Assembly (NCBI GenBank): GCA_024220505.1
Contig: JAKZZE010000005.1
Location: 1,510,501 to 1,574,500, forward strand
Source of the DNA: Rhizopus arrhizus
Taxonomy: Eukaryota > Mucoromycota > Mucoromycetes > Mucorales > Rhizopodaceae
Direction of reading: 5' to 3'
DNA length: 64,000 nt
Shown here: positions 12,101-24,417 of the stretch, in pieces
How the letters are laid out: each line of letters starts with the position of its first letter
How positions within the stretch are numbered: the first letter of the stretch is position 1
Translations under genes and position numbers: made by a program
Notes under the pieces: generated by a model
What the model saw: the letters and a program-made list of their open reading frames with translations, nothing else
Told to the model about the DNA's origin: nothing
The model's database searches: none

Positions 12101-12790
12101 ATAGAACAATGATTAGTGAAGTTTCTTTTCCCTTTTTTTTTCCTAATCACGTCTCTTGAAAGGGGGCTACCAAGTTTCAATTTGATAAGCTCTTTGGTAT
12201 CCAATCAAAATAAAGAGTTTTTTTTTTTACTAAAGAAAGCTATTGTTTTATAAAATAATAGGTGTTTAATAAAGATTTATGAGTTCAATTGATTCAACAC
12301 ACAATCATGTTTTGATTAAATCATGTTTTTAAAAAAAAGAAGGGAAGAGAGAGCAAGAGAAAAAGAAGGAGAGAGAGAGGTCTGTGCGAATGACCATTGG
12401 CGGTATTTAATTTGATTCGTACAACTAAATCAGTGTACGTTTATTTTTTATAGACAACCATTTAAAATCATAAACTGAATACATAAAAATCATTCGAGAA
12501 AGAAAATGTTGCGTTTAATGAAGAGAGAAAAAAAATACAAGCTTCATGGCCTGTTTTTTGATTTTTCATTTGCTTATTTTATTCATTTTACTCTTTTACT
12601 TTTTGTTCATGAGATAGAAGACTTAGAAGGATCCAATCTTTCTATGACAGACAGTTTACCATTTTTTGATAGAATATTTCAGCGTGGACTTGAATTTGAC
12701 TTTTAATTGGATAAAAAAATCAAACTTTGCCATTTTGTATCACCGAATATCCATCTTTTTTTTATTTTATTTTACCTGGTAACCGGCTAT
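9159..12790. other. Long gene-free AT-rich region
   Basis: About 3.6 kb with only short chance frames, many poly-A/T runs (for example near 9170, 10185 and 10600) and no tRNA, rRNA or transposase-like signal that I can support. The first part holds the P450 promoter; the last few hundred bases are upstream of the phosphate symporter. Confidence 0.6.
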
Positions 12791-12810
12791 AAACATGTCC
12801 CCACATGTTT
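12791..12810. promoter_or_regulatory. Perfect inverted repeat in the phosphate symporter promoter
   Basis: Two perfect 8-nt arms AAACATGT / ACATGTTT around CCCC, ending 130 nt before the start codon. A symmetric site of this kind is typical of a dimeric DNA-binding protein. It contains CATG rather than the CACGTG core of yeast Pho4, so the regulator is unknown. Confidence 0.45.
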
Positions 12811-12864
12811 CAATTGATTGGATACATCAATCAAAACGAGAGTGAAGCAGTAGAATTCATTTGA

Positions 12865-12872
12865 TATAAATA
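12865..12872 (+). promoter_or_regulatory. TATA box of the phosphate symporter gene
   Basis: TATAAATA lies 69 nt upstream of the start codon and is followed by a long pyrimidine-rich leader (CTTTTTCTATCTTTCTCTC), a common layout for highly expressed fungal genes. Confidence 0.6.
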
Positions 12873-12940
12873 GTCACCCTCCTTTTTCTATCTTTCTCTC
12901 TTTCTCTCTTTATCAATCCTATCTTTTTTTTTTTTTTCTC

Positions 12941-14594
12941 ATGTCCCTTCATACTGGTGATCACAAGACGATTCAGATCACTGAAGAAGTCAATCATGAT
13001 CAACTCGCTTTAGATGCTCTCGAACGTCGTCGTGCTGCTTTAGATGAGGTACGATCTATCAAATTGAATTCAGGTTTATTAAAAATTCATTTAGATTGAC
13101 AATGCAAAATTTGGCTGGTTCCATATTCGTGCTTGTATCGTTTCTGGTATTGGTTTCTTTACTGATTCTTATGATATCTTTGCAATCAATTTGGTTTCAA
13201 TCATGATTGGTTTTGTTTATTTTCAAGAGAATGGTAACAAGACTCCTCATGATGTTGATACAGCCATCAAAGTATCTTGTTCAGTTGGTACCGTGATCGG
13301 TCAACTCTTGTTTGGTTATTTAGCAGATCGTGTGGGAAGAAAGAGAATGTATGGTGTTGAATTGATGATTATCATCATTGGTACCATCGGTCAAACACTT
13401 GTCGGTAATGGTCCTGCTGCTTCCTTTTGGGGTGTGATCACCTTTTGGCGTGTCTTGGTCGGTATTGGTATCGGTGGTGATTATCCTCTGTCCTCGGTCA
13501 TCACTTCTGAATTTGCTACAACCAAACATCGTGGTGCTATGATGGCTGCTGTCTTTGCCATGCAAGGTTTCGGTCAACTCACTGCTGGTCTCGTCGGCTT
13601 GATCGTCACCGCTGCTTTCCAAAATGCCATCAGAGCCGATCAAACCAAGTTGGATTATGTCTGGCGTATCGTGATCGGTCTCGGTGCTGTCCCTGGTGTT
13701 TGTGCTCTCTATTACCGTCTGACGATTCCCGAAACACCTCGTTTCACGATTGATGTCGAACAAAAGATTGAAAAGGGTATTCAAGATGCTAAAGCTTTCA
13801 TCGAAAAAGGTGCTTCTTCTGGTGATTACACTGATAATTCTGCTATCGCTCATGTCGAAACTTCTCCCAAGGCTTCTTGGGCTGATTTCTGTGCTCACTT
13901 TGGCAAGTGGGAAAACGGCAAGGTCCTCTTTGGTGCTGCTTATTCTTGGTTCGCTCTTGACGTGGCCTGGTACGGTCTCGGTTTGAATAACTCGATCATC
14001 TTGTCCAACATTGGCTTTGGTGGCTCTGGCGATCCCTATACTGCCGTCTTCCGTGTCTGTGTGGGTAATGTGATCATCAACTTGCTTGGCTCTGTTCCTG
14101 GTTATTGGGTCTCTGTCTTCACTATTGATAAATTGGGTCGAAAGACGATTCAAATCATGGGCTTCATCGTCCTGACAATCATGTTTGTCATCCTTGGTTT
14201 TGCTTATGACAAAATCCTTGCTACATCCAATGCTCTCTTCATCTTTCTCTACACTGTCACTCAACTCTTCTTCAACTTTGGTCCCAACACGACTACCTTT
14301 ATCGTTCCCGGTGAATGTTTCCCTACTCGTTACAGATCCACTGCTCACGGTATCTCTGCTGCCTCTGGTAAAGTGGGTTCCATCATTGCTCAAGTCGGTT
14401 TTGGTCTCTTGAAGGATATCGGTGGTTCAAACAAGTGGATCAACCATTTACTTCAAATCTTTGCTTTCTTTATGCTCACCGGTGTCTTTTCTTCTTTCTT
14501 GATTCCTGAAACCAAAGGAAAATCTCTTGAAGAATTATCTGGTGAACTTCCTCCTAGAGAAAAGATTGATGAACACGTCAAGGATGTTTACTAA
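12941..14594 (+). CDS. High-affinity phosphate:H+ symporter, PHO84 type (MFS)
   Basis: Plasma-membrane major facilitator importing inorganic phosphate with protons. Exons 12941-13048 and 13095-14594 (intron 46 nt), giving 535 aa. A hydrophilic N-terminus of about 40 residues is followed by GIGFFTDSYDIFAINL (TM1 signature of the PHS group), the MFS loop motif LADRVGRKRMYG after TM2, GIGIGGDYPLSSVI in TM4, a central cytosolic loop, GWFALD-like SWFALDVAWYG, the second-half repeat IDKLGRKTIQ and the C-terminal PETKGKSLEEL. Codons are strongly biased to C/T-ending forms, unlike neighbouring genes, suggesting high expression. A TATA box and a perfect palindrome lie upstream. The long antisense frame over this gene is a by-product of codon bias. 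Confidence 0.93.
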
Positions 14595-14848
14595 TTTACA
14601 CATACACTCTTTATTTATAATCCTTTTTTATTAGAAAAAAAAAATTTATGTTTACAATAAATTCTTTAAACTATAATATTTTTAATTTATGAACTTTACA
14701 ATCTAAAAAGGACTTTTTATCTCTCTCTCTCTCTCTGACATTTTATTTAAAAATCCATCCATTTTTCTAGCACAAATACGATTTTTTTTTTTTTTTGGCA
14801 CTGTACTTTGTGAAACGGAATTTTTTTTTTGTTTGTTCTTCTTTTGCA

Positions 14849-17756
14849 ATGAACTATTCACCCAGTGCTAACTGGCCTTCAGGAACAACACGTTCTTCTC
14901 TAGTTTCAACATACAGCTCAACAGTATCAGCAGAGACAACAACACCTTATTCTAAAACACTCTCTAAACTCATTGATCGATTTGATCTTTTTAATTATCA
15001 GCAAGATCTCGAAGAAACAGCAGGACAGCAGCAAGGTCTTTTAGAGAAATACAACCTTATTCTTACAAGGTTTTCATAATGTGTAAAATCACGTTTCATT
15101 CTAACTTTTTTTTTATACAGTCAAAACGACCCTTCTATTGTACCAGACGAAAATAGTATTGTAAATAGCATTCATGACGATTGTAAATGTAGATTGAAAA
15201 CATCAATCACTTTATTTTAATGTATTTTATATCTAGTAAAACAAAAACAACAAAATTCAGAAAAAGCGTTTCGATTTGCACATTTGTATAATAAATTATC
15301 TTCAACAGTAAATAATAAAAACAATAATCCTTTGAATCCAAAAACCAACTCACATAAACAATAGCAACGACTAAGCAAGAAGCGATCTATTCTTTACTTG
15401 TTATCACTTTTAAAAAACTTATCAACAGATCAACAGCAACCAATTACTAAGGCTGTAAATATACACAGAGAACGAAAGAGATGTACATCTAACAACAGAT
15501 ATCTATAGCCAACAAGGAGCCACAGTCCGATGTCTTTTGGCTCCTCTGGTCTGCCAAATATTGAACAAGACACGGAGCCCTTTCAACTGCCAGTCTCTAG
15601 ACCGAGTGAAGCGGACATACATGATTCACCCAGAAATTTACGAAGAAGGATCACCAGAGACTCGTCAAGTGATATCACAGATCCGCCTGCAATACAACTA
15701 GCCAAAGCAAAAGCCTCTTACAGACCAGATGGTAAAATAAAAACCAAAAAAAAAACTTTTTTATTCTAAACTACCCTCTTTTGCTAGTATCCGAATCTGA
15801 TATATTACGTGATCTTATCTTTATTTTTCAGGGTATTGATGGACAGTACATCAAATTGAATCCAACTACAGATGAATACCTGATCGACAAACAGCTTCTT
15901 TGCGTATCAGAACCCACTGAGCAACTAATCTACCGATTGACAGAGACTGGATGGCTCTATACACACATTAAAATATTTGTAGAGGAAAACATGAATTTGA
16001 ACAGGAGCGGACTCGTCGGACAATCACTCTGTGCAGCTATTCAGAATGAGCTGACGGATTATTATAAATTAATTGCTATTCTAGAGGCACAAGTGGAAAA
16101 ACAGCTTGCTCAAAAGAGTCTAGTGATCAGTGATCAGAGCTTGACATTGAAAAGGCTATTGGTATGGATGGAAGACGCCAACAACAAGTTGAGATTGATG
16201 AGCATGCTTGTAGATGCCTCTCAAGGTAGAAAAGAAGAAGAAGAAACAAAAACAGAAAAGAACTGAAGCGTTCTTCATAGGTCATAAGGGAGGAGCACTA
16301 GTGAGCGCTCTACATAATCACACAAAACATGGTGATCCTTTTATTAGAGAATTCATCACAAACATACTACAGACAATATCCAAACCGTTCTATAACATGC
16401 TGCAGCGTTGGGTTTATGAAGGTGAACTAGACGATCCCCACAAGGAATTCTTTGTTGCTTGTGATCTGACAGTGCCTGAAGAAAACCTCTGGCAGTATAA
16501 ATACTCTATACGCGAAGACATGCTACCCTCATTCCTTTCCAAAGAGTTAGCACAAAAGGTATTCTCGATAGGTAAATCCTTGAACTTTATTCGTTACAGC
16601 TGTCATGAACGTGTGGATCCATTTGATGTCATCCACCGTACAAAAGACATATTCAAGTATGGAGAAACACTGGCAGTTGAAAGAGCGATTGATGTCATCT
16701 ATCTGGACACAAGCCAATCTTTACTGAATTTGTTAAAGACAAAGTACAAACTCATGGATCATTTGCGTGCCCTCAAACGATATTTGCTACTCGGACAAGG
16801 TGACTTTATCCAGTGCCTGATGGATGTGCTAGGGTACGAAAGAAGCCACTTTTATTTGCTCGTCTCATCTTTTTTTTTCTTTCTTTCTTAGGCTTCAATT
16901 AAATAAGCCTGCAAACACTTTATATCGTCATAATCTGACGAGTCTACTGGAAACAACCATACGTTCATCCAATGCTCAATACGATGAACCAGAGATATTG
17001 AGACGGCTGGACGTTCGACTACTTGAGATACAAAAGGACGATTTGGGCTGGGATGTGTTCACGCTGGACTATCATGTGGATACACCCATCAATACTGTGA
17101 TCAATCCAAATGCGATGGTTCAGTACCTTCAAATATTCAATTTCCTTTGGCGTCTAAAACGAATGGAATATACTCTGTCAGCTTCATGGAGACAGTGCGG
17201 GAAATCCAATCGAAAGTTCTCACAGCTTTCCAACCTCACACAAGACCTCCATCAAGCTCAAATGACGATCCAGAGAATGATTCATTTTATATACCAACTA
17301 CAACATTATGTATTATTTGAAGTACTAGAGTGCTCTTGGAAGAAGCTAGAGAACGATATCGAAAAGTGCAGTATTGATCTGGATTCTATCATTAAAGCCC
17401 ACACGAATTACTTGCGAGAAATCACTGAAAAAGGGTTTCTTAGTGGACTAAAGGAAAAAGCATTAGCTGAAAGACTGGACAATCTATTCAACTGTATATT
17501 GAACTACAAAGCTGTACTGGATCACTTGCATGGATATGCCTCCAGTGAGTTGGTCAAACGACACAGTCAACATGCTCTTGAAGACAACCAGGAAAGATTG
17601 GAAAAGATCAGACGTCACCATCAGGAAATCGAAGGTGCTTTTACAACCCAAGTCTTGCAATTTTTAGACATCTTAAAGTCATATCACGATGAAGATCTGA
17701 GATCTTTATCCATACGATTGAATTATAACGATTTCTATTCTTCTACTTCTTCATAA
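14849..17756 (+). CDS. Gamma-tubulin complex component 3 (GCP3/Spc98/Alp6)
   Basis: Subunit of the gamma-tubulin small complex that nucleates microtubules at the spindle pole body. Eight exons: 14849-15069, 15121-15182, 15237-15307, 15365-15454, 15509-15731, 15788-16225, 16281-16833, 16892-17756; 840 aa. The N-terminus contains RSILYLLSLLKNL, matching the small GCP3-specific helical domain. Then come DILRDLIFIFQGIDGQYIKLN, GLVGQSLCAAIQNEL, LTLKRLLVWM and the GCP3-type GHKGGALVSALH, where GCP2 differs. RWVYEGELDDPHKEFFV and MLPSFLSKELAQKV...GKSLNFIR follow. The GRIP2 half has EILRRLDVRLLEI, WDVFTLDYHVD and FNFLWRLKRMEY. Two introns end in TAG in phase 0 and read as stop codons if left unspliced, so the 5' exons look like a separate small gene. 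Confidence 0.92.
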
Positions 17757-17809
17757 ATAAAAATGTTTGCATGATGAGTGAGTCCCTTTTATACATCTTT
17801 AAATACCCT

Positions 17810-18392
17810 TCAGTGTATCAAGTCTCCAGCCCAATCACACTCTGGATCGTGAGAAAGAACCAAGCTACTTGTTTGGGACGCTTGATCTTCTGGACAAATA
17901 GCTGGCAAGTACTCTTTACAGGCCCAGGTCAGTGTAGGCATAATCTGTCGAGGCAGCTCGCTGTTCATAGACGACAGTCAACTGCATGCGATGAATAGGA
18001 TAAAGACGGTCTGGTTGATTGATTCCATGTTCGATTTGGCATGAGGCACTGTAAAGCAAGATGTAGTACGTTTGATGTCTTGCATGTTTCAAAAAGGACT
18101 AAGCCATCTGTCCTCTTTAGAGATCGGTAGTCATCCCAAGGTTCTTCTTCTCAGCAACTGCCTGCATTTGTTATCAAGTCATCATGAGAGCTGTTGCGAA
18201 TGAGAAATGGATACCGTCAGCAAGTACAATCCACCACACAATCCCTGCAATCAGACTAGCACAGCTTCTCAAGAGGTGATCAAAAAGTGAAATGACGAAC
18301 GGTTTAGGAGGAATTCCGTTTGTAAAGATAGTTTGAAGGGAACATTTAGGATGATGGAAAACCCCGTCTATTCTTATATCAACCAAAGGCAT
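17810..18392 (-). pseudogene. Decayed protein-coding gene, family unknown
   Basis: Minus-strand stretches read as coding in shifting frames: MPLVDIRIDGVFHHPKCSLQ (18392 downward), PWDDYRSLKRTDGLVLFETC, YYILLYSASCQIEHGINQPD and QIMPTLTWACKEYLPAIC before a stop at 17810. No set of standard introns joins all of them, and stops fall between the blocks, so this looks like a gene broken by frameshifts. A lipid-binding START-type domain crossed my mind because of the order of motifs, but I cannot support it. Confidence 0.35.
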
Positions 18393-18420
18393 TTTTCAAG
18401 TGACTGAATGACCTATTGCA

Positions 18421-19297
18421 CAGTCAAAAGATGAGCAAAGGTCTTGGGTAAACAAACCGTCATGCATTTTCCTTCCTAAAAAATAAAAAAAAACGAATCC
18501 AGTTTATGCTGCACTTTAGCTATAATGCATCTAATCAACAGACTTGATTCTAGTATTTGCTTTCTGACTTTCTTAAATCTCTCTAATTTTGTCTTTTTCA
18601 TCTACTTTTACATGGCATGCTTTGTGTTATGCCAACACACACTCTCTCTAAAACAGCTCTAACGCGTTGCTAAACATTATTCCTCTTAATAAAAAATAAA
18701 TATAGACCCATCCTAATGCTTTTATTGCTCTTCTCTTTGCTTTCTTGTCCCCTTCCCCTTTCTACTTTCTTTCCTTGTTTTTCTTCTACTCCTTTGCATT
18801 TGATCATTCATTCAGTCCTTTCACTTGTTCTCCTGACTGTTAATTTTCCTTTGTCATCATCAAATTGTTTCACACTGTGCTTCTAACAATCAATAAAACT
18901 GAAAACTGTATTATCGTGTCACATTCGGTTTCAAAATGATTACACGTGGTTGTAACAAGAATGATAGCAATCGAACTCAGGCAAACATTGTAAGCTCATT
19001 GTTATGAGCTTATATGACAGTTACTATTTTATTCTATAAAAGACACATACAATCAGAATAATGATGTCTCTCTTGGCCTGAGCTTTTAAACTCTAATTTG
19101 CTGATTTCAAAATCTTGTAAAATCTGTAACTGCAAGGTCTTTTTATAGAAAAAATGACGTAAAACATGATTATTGGGGAAATTTACTTTTCATTGCAAGC
19201 GTTTTGTTGAAAAAAAAAATCTCTTTTTTGGACATATGCAAGTGCATAAAACTACAAATCTCGTTGTGCACAAGTATTTCTTTTCTCATTTTTGAAC
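18421..19297. other. Intergenic, pyrimidine-rich promoter region
   Basis: No gene seen. From about 18720 to 18800 the plus strand is a long C/T-rich tract (CTTTGCTTTCTTGTCC and similar), a frequent feature of fungal promoters. It probably serves the gene starting at 19298. Confidence 0.5.
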
Positions 19298-20283
19298 ATG
19301 ACAAATCAATCACCGCATCCCAATCAGTTATCACCTCGCAGTAAACATTCCATGTCTGCCTTTCAGTGGCCAATCTCGCCTTCGTCTCAATCATCTACTG
19401 AAATTAGCCTCAAAGAAATACTAGATCGTCACGGCGACAATCCTGAATTATTGAAATGTATCTTGCGAGCCAAAGCTGATGAAGACAAGGTAAACAATTT
19501 ATTTATTTGCATAATAAAACTCTAAACTTGCATTATCAGAAAAAAGCTGCTAGAGATACCCTGAAGGCTGAAGAAGCTCGTATCCAACTTCGGCATATGG
19601 ATCTGGAGTTAGCAAGAGAACAATCGAAATCGAGAACAGCAGCACCACAGCCATCACAGCCACAATCACAACCGCCATATGTATACGGGCTTGCTCCAGT
19701 TCAGCAGCAGGTACTTGCCCGATTTAATTATCCCCCTCAGCCACTACCACAGCAACAACAACAACAACAACAGCATTACCGACCGCCACCATCTCCAGCC
19801 ATTCCATATCCTCACTCAGCTCACCCGCTCTGTCCTCCGTCTTCTTCAAGTGATTATTGCTTACCATCCTCTAATAACGAAGAGCGACCTCCATTAAAAC
19901 GTCATCGGTTTTCTATATCCAACGAAACAGAGCAACAAGATAAATTATCTCACAATAAAGTAATGGAAGCACTGAAAGCAAAAATTCAAAGAGGCAACAG
20001 TAATAACCCCCCATCCCCCCTGTCAACAAGCAAAGATACCAAAAAGAAAAAGCTGCCTTCTCGTCCAGCAGTAAAGGTTGACGTACCAAACCAGTCACCC
20101 TCTTCAGACTCACCAAGATCTGCAAAACCGACTTTACCTCCAATTGACACTAGCCTAGGCAGAATAGATCAACCAACTAGACCAGAGGAAAGCAGCACAG
20201 GTAGTACCAACACAGACAGTCATAGTCATAAGGAGTCACCTGTGCTTCAACAACGTTCTGGCTCACTGACACCCCCTGAATGA
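19298..20283 (+). CDS. Proline/glutamine-rich protein with conserved-looking helical block
   Basis: Exons 19298-19489 and 19540-20283 encode 311 aa. Near the N-terminus is a charged helical block across the splice junction: SLKEILDRHGDNPELLKCIL then AKADEDKKAARDTLKAEEAR and IQLRHMDLELAREQ (about residues 36-103). The rest is low complexity: polyQ around residues 135-145 (CAGCAA repeats), Pro/Ser-rich stretches, a basic patch KDTKKKKLPSR that could be a nuclear localisation signal, and an STGSTNTDSHSHKES tail. The layout suggests a nuclear regulator or scaffold, but I do not recognise a named family. Confidence 0.7.
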
Positions 20284-20773
20284 AGTAACAAAAAACATCA
20301 ATAAAATACTTTTTTTTGCTTCATTCATTTTTCTTTGAATGCTTTGAGAATGTGCACTGCTTCTTTCTTTCACCTAGAAATGCTGATGTCACTGCTTTTC
20401 AATAAAGAAAAATGCTAGTTATCGTTGGATTTTTTTTTTTTACTAAAATATACCTTTGTAGCCATAGTCCGTATGTAATCGCATCTTTTAAATGTGTATA
20501 AAAGTAAACAACCCTTATCTCACTGGACAGGAGAGCAGAAGAACATGTGTGTTTCCATAGATAATCACAGGTTGAATCTGTTTGATAATTGTATATTGGT
20601 TGTATTTTATAAAATGATGCAGCCAAGGATATTTGTAAAGTCATCGATACTCTTCAATTATTTGAAAACGTTTTATACAACAAAAATAAAGCTATTTTTT
20701 ATTCATTTTTTACAGTTACACATGTGTTTAAAATATAAAAATACAGTAGAGCGCAAGTGAAAAAGAAAACGAC

Positions 20774-22405
20774 TTATGCGTCATAGGTGGAAGCAGAGAC
20801 GTTACCGCCCTTACCGGTCCAGTTGGTGTGGACCCACTTACCGGGAGCGTCCAAGAGTTCGTATGTGTGAGCACCAAAGTAATCACGTTGAGCTTGGAGA
20901 AGGTTAGCGGGGAGGATTTCGTGGCGGAGACCGTCGTAGAAGTTCAAGGCAGTAGAGAGAGCAGGAGTGGGAATACCCATAGTAACAGCTTGAGCAATCA
21001 CTTCTCTCCAGGAGTCTTGAGCATCAGCAGTAGCCTTTTGGAAGAAGGGATCGAACAAGAGGTTTTCAAGAGCAGGGTTGTTTTGGTAAGCATCCTTGAT
21101 CTTACCCAAAAAGACGGAACGGATGATACAACCACCACGCCACATCAAGGCAATACCAGAGAAGTTCAAGTTCCATTTGTAATCAGCACCGGCTTGACGC
21201 ATAAGCATGAAACCTTGAGCATAGGAAACAATCTTGGAAGCATAGAGGGCTTGACCGAGAGCGGCAATGAACTTCTTCTTATCACCAGAGAAGGGCTTCT
21301 TGGAAGGACCAGCAAGGATCTTGGAGGCACGAGTACGTTCATCCTTGAGGGAAGAAAGACAACGAGAGTAGACAGCTTCACCGATCAAGGTGACAGGGAT
21401 ACCACGGTCAAGGGAGTCAATACCAGTCCACTTACCGGTACCCTTTTGACCAGCGGTATCTCTGATCTTTTCGACAAGAGGCTTACCATCAGTGTCTCTG
21501 AACTTGAGGATGTCACGAGTGATTTCGATCAAGAAAGAGTCCAATTCACCCTTGTTCCATTCTTCAAAGACTTCAGCCATCTCATCGTGAGACAAACCGA
21601 GACCTTCCTTCATGATTTGGTAAACTTCACAAATCAATTGCATGTCTCCGTATTCTAAAAGGACGCGTCTTAGATTCATGTTTTTCCCTTTTTCTTAAGA
21701 CTTACCGATACCGTTGTGAACCATCTTGACATAGTGACCAGCACCGGATTCACCAACCCATTCACAACAAGGAGCACCATCGGGAGCCTTGGCAGAGATA
21801 TCTTGGAAGATGGGCTTAATGTGTTCCCAAGCCTTAGGGTTACCACCAGGCATCAAAGAAGGACCGAAACGAGCACCTTCTTCACCACCAGAGACACCAG
21901 AACCAACAAAGAGGATGCCCTTGGCTTCCAATTCCTTGGTACGGCGGATAGAGTCAGGAAAGTGAGAGTTACCACCATCGATGATGATATCACCTTCTTC
22001 CAAGTAGGGAAGCAATTGATCAATGAAGGCATCAACAGCAGAACCAGCCTTGACAAGCAACATGACCTTTCTGGGACGCTTTAACTTGGCACAGAGCTCT
22101 TCAACAGAGTGAGCACCAACAATCTTGGTACCCTTGGCTTCGTTAGCCAAAAAGTCGTCGACCTTGGAAGTAGTACGGTTATAGGCACAGACAGTATAAC
22201 CGTGATCGTTCATGTTTAAGATGAGGTTTTGACCCTATAAAAACAAAGAGGTTAGAACTTGATCCATTACTACTGCATGCGCGTAGAGCAAACTTACCAT
22301 GACGGCCAAACCGATAAGACCAATATCAGCACTAGATTAAAAGTAAATGAATATTGAATTTCCCAACGCGCATTTTCTTTTAAAAACTTACACTGCTTCA
22401 ACCAT
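20774..22405 (-). CDS. GND1: 6-phosphogluconate dehydrogenase, decarboxylating
   Basis: Oxidative pentose-phosphate enzyme converting 6-phosphogluconate and NADP+ to ribulose-5-phosphate, CO2 and NADPH in the cytosol. Four exons in transcript order: 22405-22392 (only 14 nt), 22331-22298 (34 nt), 22234-21706, 21654-20774; 485 aa, the usual length. The Rossmann motif [12 protein letters not shown] is assembled across exons 2 and 3. Then come [25 protein letters not shown], the signature [19 protein letters not shown], the catalytic Lys/Asn segment [19 protein letters not shown] (spanning the last intron) and GQKGTGKWT. The codon bias is very strong, as in the phosphate symporter, pointing to high expression. 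The long plus-strand frame across it is antisense noise. Confidence 0.95.
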
Positions 22406-24417
22406 TTTTGTTTTACAAGATTTTTTTATTGAAAAGAAAAGAAAAAAAAAGTAAAGGCGAGAAAAGTAAAGGAGATTAAATAGATATCGGAATGATGTAA
22501 GCGTTGCGGTCAGTGAACCCTTTTGTTTAAAAAAATATGACTGCTATTAGATAATAGAGATTAACTTCATTAATTCTATATAAAACAATAGAATTGATTT
22601 CGTGTGTTCTCTCCTTTCTTATTTTCTTGTTGTTTTGCCTTTACATTCTCTTACAACTAATATCAAGATCTAACAGCATCACCTTTATTATCTGGCTTTC
22701 ATTTTACATTTTTTTTTCTCCGAATATTGATTATTTTCCCGTTTCATGTGTTTTATATATTTTATTGGGGATTCAAATTGAACCCCACTGTATCCTGGAA
22801 ACACGTAAATTGTGTAAAAAATGTACTCTTTCTAAGACTTGATAAATTCAAATTGAATTCAACTGTAGCATAAAGGATCTCTAGCATCAAGTCAGTCAAG
22901 GTCTTTTCATATTAAGGAAGAATCAGTGTGCAGGACAATATTTAGGATAATTATTTATTCCTTTTCATTTGTCATCATCCAAGGATCGCTATCTGATTGG
23001 CTCATTGTTTTAGGTATCATTGTACGACTAAGTCTATTTTGCCTTGCAGATATCAACTTTTCATTTATAACCATTTATAATTCATTTATAACGATTTATA
23101 ATTCGCTTACAAAAAAAAAAAAAAAAAAAAAAACGAATGTTTAATAGGATAATATGAATATGACATTTGAACTACTGATAGCATTAAATATATTTAGCTA
23201 TAGTTTATATTCTATACTGAAATGCATATATAAATAAAAACTGTCCTTGATTTCGATTGAGCCTGTATATATTGTTTTAGTGCAGCCAGCTATCATTAAT
23301 TTTATCAACTTAGTAAGCAATTCATTTCTAAGTACAATTATATCCTTTCCAATTAAAATATTAGAAAGAAAAAAGACTATTGTCAACGCGAGGTGATCAA
23401 ATTCTTGTAGCTCTCCTTCAAAAATTTATTAAAATAGAAGGCAAAATAAGCATACACAATATTTATTATTTTTGTAGAAATCAAAAGCTTGTAGTATAGT
23501 GTTCCTGAAAGAGTGAAAGGGTGCAAGCAATTTGTGCATGTGTTACTTTTAAGAAGATTTTTATGATAACCATAATAACGCTTCTACTAATTATTACAGA
23601 ATGAAACATTTACAAATGCAAATGTTCGGCAACTACATTATTCAAAAGCGTGCCTAAAGGCTATACCTGAATGGCCAGATAAAAAAGTGCTGTTAATTAA
23701 AAATGACTAAATGTTCTAAACATCAAGATGCTTCTGCCGCGGATTTTTCCGTGCTACCTAATTTAAACAAATACGCAGGAATTTTGCAACTTGTCAGTCT
23801 ACATTACGTACTCTAACATTTTGCAGCAAAGAGAAAGGGAAGGAAAGAGAGAGATTCTCATCAGAATTTTGTTATTCAAAGAAAGGTACAAACTGAGCAT
23901 CAAGTACAAAAATAACATATATGACATCTTTTGTGATCATCACATAAACAGAAACATTAAGAAACAAGAGTACTTTGTGTAAAAATGATGATAAGCTTAT
24001 GTTTCGTGAAATTAGATGATACAACTATAAGCTTTAACAATATCCTTTTAAGGGAAATTATTTAAACTATGTAAAAGATAATAATATATATTTATTCTTT
24101 TTATTATTTATAGTTGACCCAAATGATCAACATCTTGCAACTAATTCATCGACTTCTTCTTGTATGGTAATTATTATGTAGCATCAAATATCCACATGCT
24201 TTATGTTTGAGATACTATTGGTATGCCTAACCATCTTCTTTATACAACGTATTGGCCACATGGCTTACGATGGCTGTCATATCATTTGCTTACTTAAACC
24301 ATATAATATTATTCCAGTATTCCTTTCTATCAAAATCATATATTAATGTTATGCATACTTGGTGGCTTGAAAACTAAACTGTAAGACTCCGCATAATAAC
24401 ATTGCTTTTTCTCACTA
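22406..24417. other. Gene-free AT-rich intergenic region
   Basis: No supported gene. It holds short local repeats such as three CATTTATAA-type units near 23058-23095 directly before a poly-A run of about 22 nt (23109-23132), and a pair of similar blocks beginning ATTCAAATTGAA near 22768 and 22847. Confidence 0.55.

Noticed and set aside
12506..12706. 66-codon frame upstream of the phosphate symporter
   Set aside because: Isolated, AT-rich, no motif or splice partners; similar in length to chance frames across the region.
13320..14393. 357-codon minus-strand open frame over the phosphate symporter
   Set aside because: Exactly antisense to a clear MFS transporter with strong codon bias, which removes antisense stops; no family features.
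14849..15364. Separate small 136-aa gene upstream of GCP3
   Set aside because: The apparent stop at 15362 is the TAG acceptor of a phase-0 intron (15308-15364). Splicing joins it to the GCP3 N-terminal motif RSILYLLSLLKNL, so it is part of GCP3.
20828..21658. 276-codon plus-strand open frame over the 6PGDH gene
   Set aside because: Antisense shadow of a highly biased gene; no domain features.
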